Position numbers and translations under genes: made by a program
Shown here: one piece after another, positions 62,550 to 64,000 of the stretch
Position numbering within the stretch: position 1 is the first letter of the stretch
How the letters are laid out: every line of letters begins with the position of its first letter
Origin: Climacium dendroides
Lineage: Eukaryota > Streptophyta > Bryopsida > Hypnales > Climaciaceae
Length of the DNA stretch: 64,000 nucleotides
Assembly (NCBI GenBank): GCA_950106755.1
Contig: OX467086.1
Span: forward strand, 25,500,001-25,564,000
Direction of reading: 5' to 3'
The notes under the pieces: generated by a model
Told to the model about the DNA's origin: nothing
The model's database searches: none
What the model saw: only the letters and a program-made list of their open reading frames with translations

Positions 62550-63450
62550 TCACATGCAATATGGTTCAACATGGGATGCATTGTCGAATACAAACTCATG
62601 CATTGCATCTCTCACCCATTTTAACAGCAACTTAGGCTTCCATTTTCCCTCCAAAATCTTGTCTATCATTGTTGGTTCTTCTTTGTCATCCCAAATTCTC
62701 CGCGATGTGATGTTGTAGTCAGCCATATACTCTATAATGTACCCCAAAGCTTGGTTTGTTTGATAACCTTGTGCAATGCTCCCTTCTGGTTTTGTTAAGT
62801 TTCTGACATATCCTTTTAGTGTCTTAAAGTACCATTCATATGGGTACATCTACCTTGTATGAACAGGTCCACAATAAAAAAAGTTCCTCTACTAAGTGAT
62901 TTGGCATGTATGACATGATGTCAAAAAACGATGGAGGCATCTCTTTCTCCAATATGCACATCGTTTCTGCAAAGTTTGCCATCAATTGTTCCTTGTCATC
63001 ACGATTTACTATTTTAGCACACAACTTTTGGAATACTCTACTCAATCGTGTTACTACAGCTGCAAGAGCCTTCTTAATTAGACATCTTCCTATAACATAG
63101 TGGTAGAATTTGCTGTAAAAGAACATGGAAGTCATGAGATTTGAGGTTGCTCAATTTTTCCTTGCTAATTTTTGTATGAAGTGCTGACACATAATGTGAG
63201 GGGGTCCTCAAGTTCTTCAACACTTGCAGAACTTTTGCCTTATCTTCTACTGTCAAGAATATGAGGCATCTGGCATGCGGAATCTATCACCATTGGAGCC
63301 TACTAGTTGAAGGTGCAAATGTGGACGAATACCACGTGCTTGCATGTCTGCTCTAACTGCTGCACTATCTTTCTCACCGAACGTTGTTTTCAATAAGTTC
63401 TTTGATATGTTTTTCTCGCAATATATCACATCTAGAACATGCCGCACCAA
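62550..63450 (-). pseudogene. CACTA (TNP2-type) transposase fragment, DUF4218 region
   Basis: Minus-strand frames read in order VRHVLDVIYCEKNISKNLL, NLKSHDFHVLLQQILPL, LCAKIVNRDDKEQL, EKEMPPSFFDIMSYMPNHLV and MYPYEWYFKTLKGYVRNLTK, then PEGSIAQGYQTNQAL. These match the end of the TNP2 core (VRH-LDVMH-EKNV) and the DUF4218 domain (LKSHDxHVLMQQ, PPSFFDIMxHL, MYPFERYMKxLKxYVRN, PEGSIAEGY). The pieces lie in different frames (near 63250, 63100 and 62840), so the gene is broken or spliced. Upstream catalytic parts are not seen in the 550 bases left in the window. Confidence 0.82.
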
Positions 63451-64000
63451 AAGATCCTAGTTCATAGAAAGAAAGCATGTTTTTAGAACATAAGTATTAT
63501 ACAAATTTCTATAAAGATAATCTTTCCATCTTATTTATAAGCTTCCTACAAGGAACACAAATTGCAACCATATACACCAATTACTGATAAACTTTTTATA
63601 GGGAACAGAAATCCCAACTATGTATACAAATTACTGAAAAATTCAGCTATGCACTTTGTGCTCTAAGTTATGGGCCAATTATGATTCAATGTACTTGTAA
63701 TTTAAGAAAAGTTATGATTCTTGCATTCCCAATTTCCTTGAAGCTCTGTCACTCTCTTTCTGTATAGGTTAAGTAAAAGTTAAGTTCTTCTATAAGCATC
63801 TCTTTTTAGAAAATCCATTTAAAATAACTTAAAACTTTTTCTGTTCACAATTTCAAAAACATTTCAAAAATTTGTAACATATTTTTCTAAACCTTTCTAT
63901 AGTAGAGGCAACACTTATCAACTCTAGCCAATACCTAACTACAGAAGTGACATTATTTCCAACCTTAGGTTAGAATTCAAGCTTCAAATGTGTTTTTGTG
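63451..64000. other. AT-rich DNA at the window end
   Basis: No coding block was recognised. The upstream part of the CACTA transposase may lie beyond the window. Confidence 0.4.

Overview
The window is nuclear DNA of a land plant. It has spliced genes with GT–AG introns, CACTA (En/Spm) and Mutator-like DNA transposons, and a typical plant MYC/MYB-type N-terminal (bHLH-MYC_N) gene. The contrast between one GC-rich gene island and very AT-rich, repeat-filled surroundings suggests a seedless plant (bryophyte, lycophyte or fern). That is an inference and the species cannot be fixed. No rRNA, tRNA or CRISPR was seen.

Layout. 1–12.2 kb: AT-rich sequence with no gene; it holds a dispersed repeat, a T-rich minisatellite and small tandem repeats. 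12.2–18.5 kb: GC-rich island with the only clear host gene, a six-exon bHLH-MYC_N protein (504 aa) that lacks a bHLH domain. 19–30 kb: nested DNA transposons, namely a 4.0-kb CACTA element with exact TIRs and a 3-bp TSD, and several copies of a roughly 0.9-kb TTAA-bounded family, one nested inside another.

30.2–41.5 kb: the most notable object. It is an 11.3-kb Mutator-like element bounded by related terminal inverted repeats and a perfect 10-bp target duplication. It carries two divergent genes. One (minus strand, at least ten exons, about 1,093 aa) fuses a ParB-like domain to a beta-class (permuted) DNA methyltransferase fold whose catalytic motifs are degenerate. The other (plus strand) is a MULE-type transposase with a SWIM zinc finger, now broken by stops and frameshifts.

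43.2–58.3 kb: a decayed second copy of the same divergent pair in the opposite orientation, still showing intron positions. It is interrupted by a 2.0-kb CACTA element, a foldback CACTA MITE, a retroposon and another repeat. The recurrence of the pair suggests the ParB–methyltransferase gene travels with the transposase as an accessory gene, perhaps acting on chromatin or DNA of the element ends, although its methylase chemistry looks lost. 59.4–63.5 kb: remnants of a TNP2-type CACTA transposase (DUF4218, DUF4216), a family that could have mobilised the non-autonomous CACTA elements.
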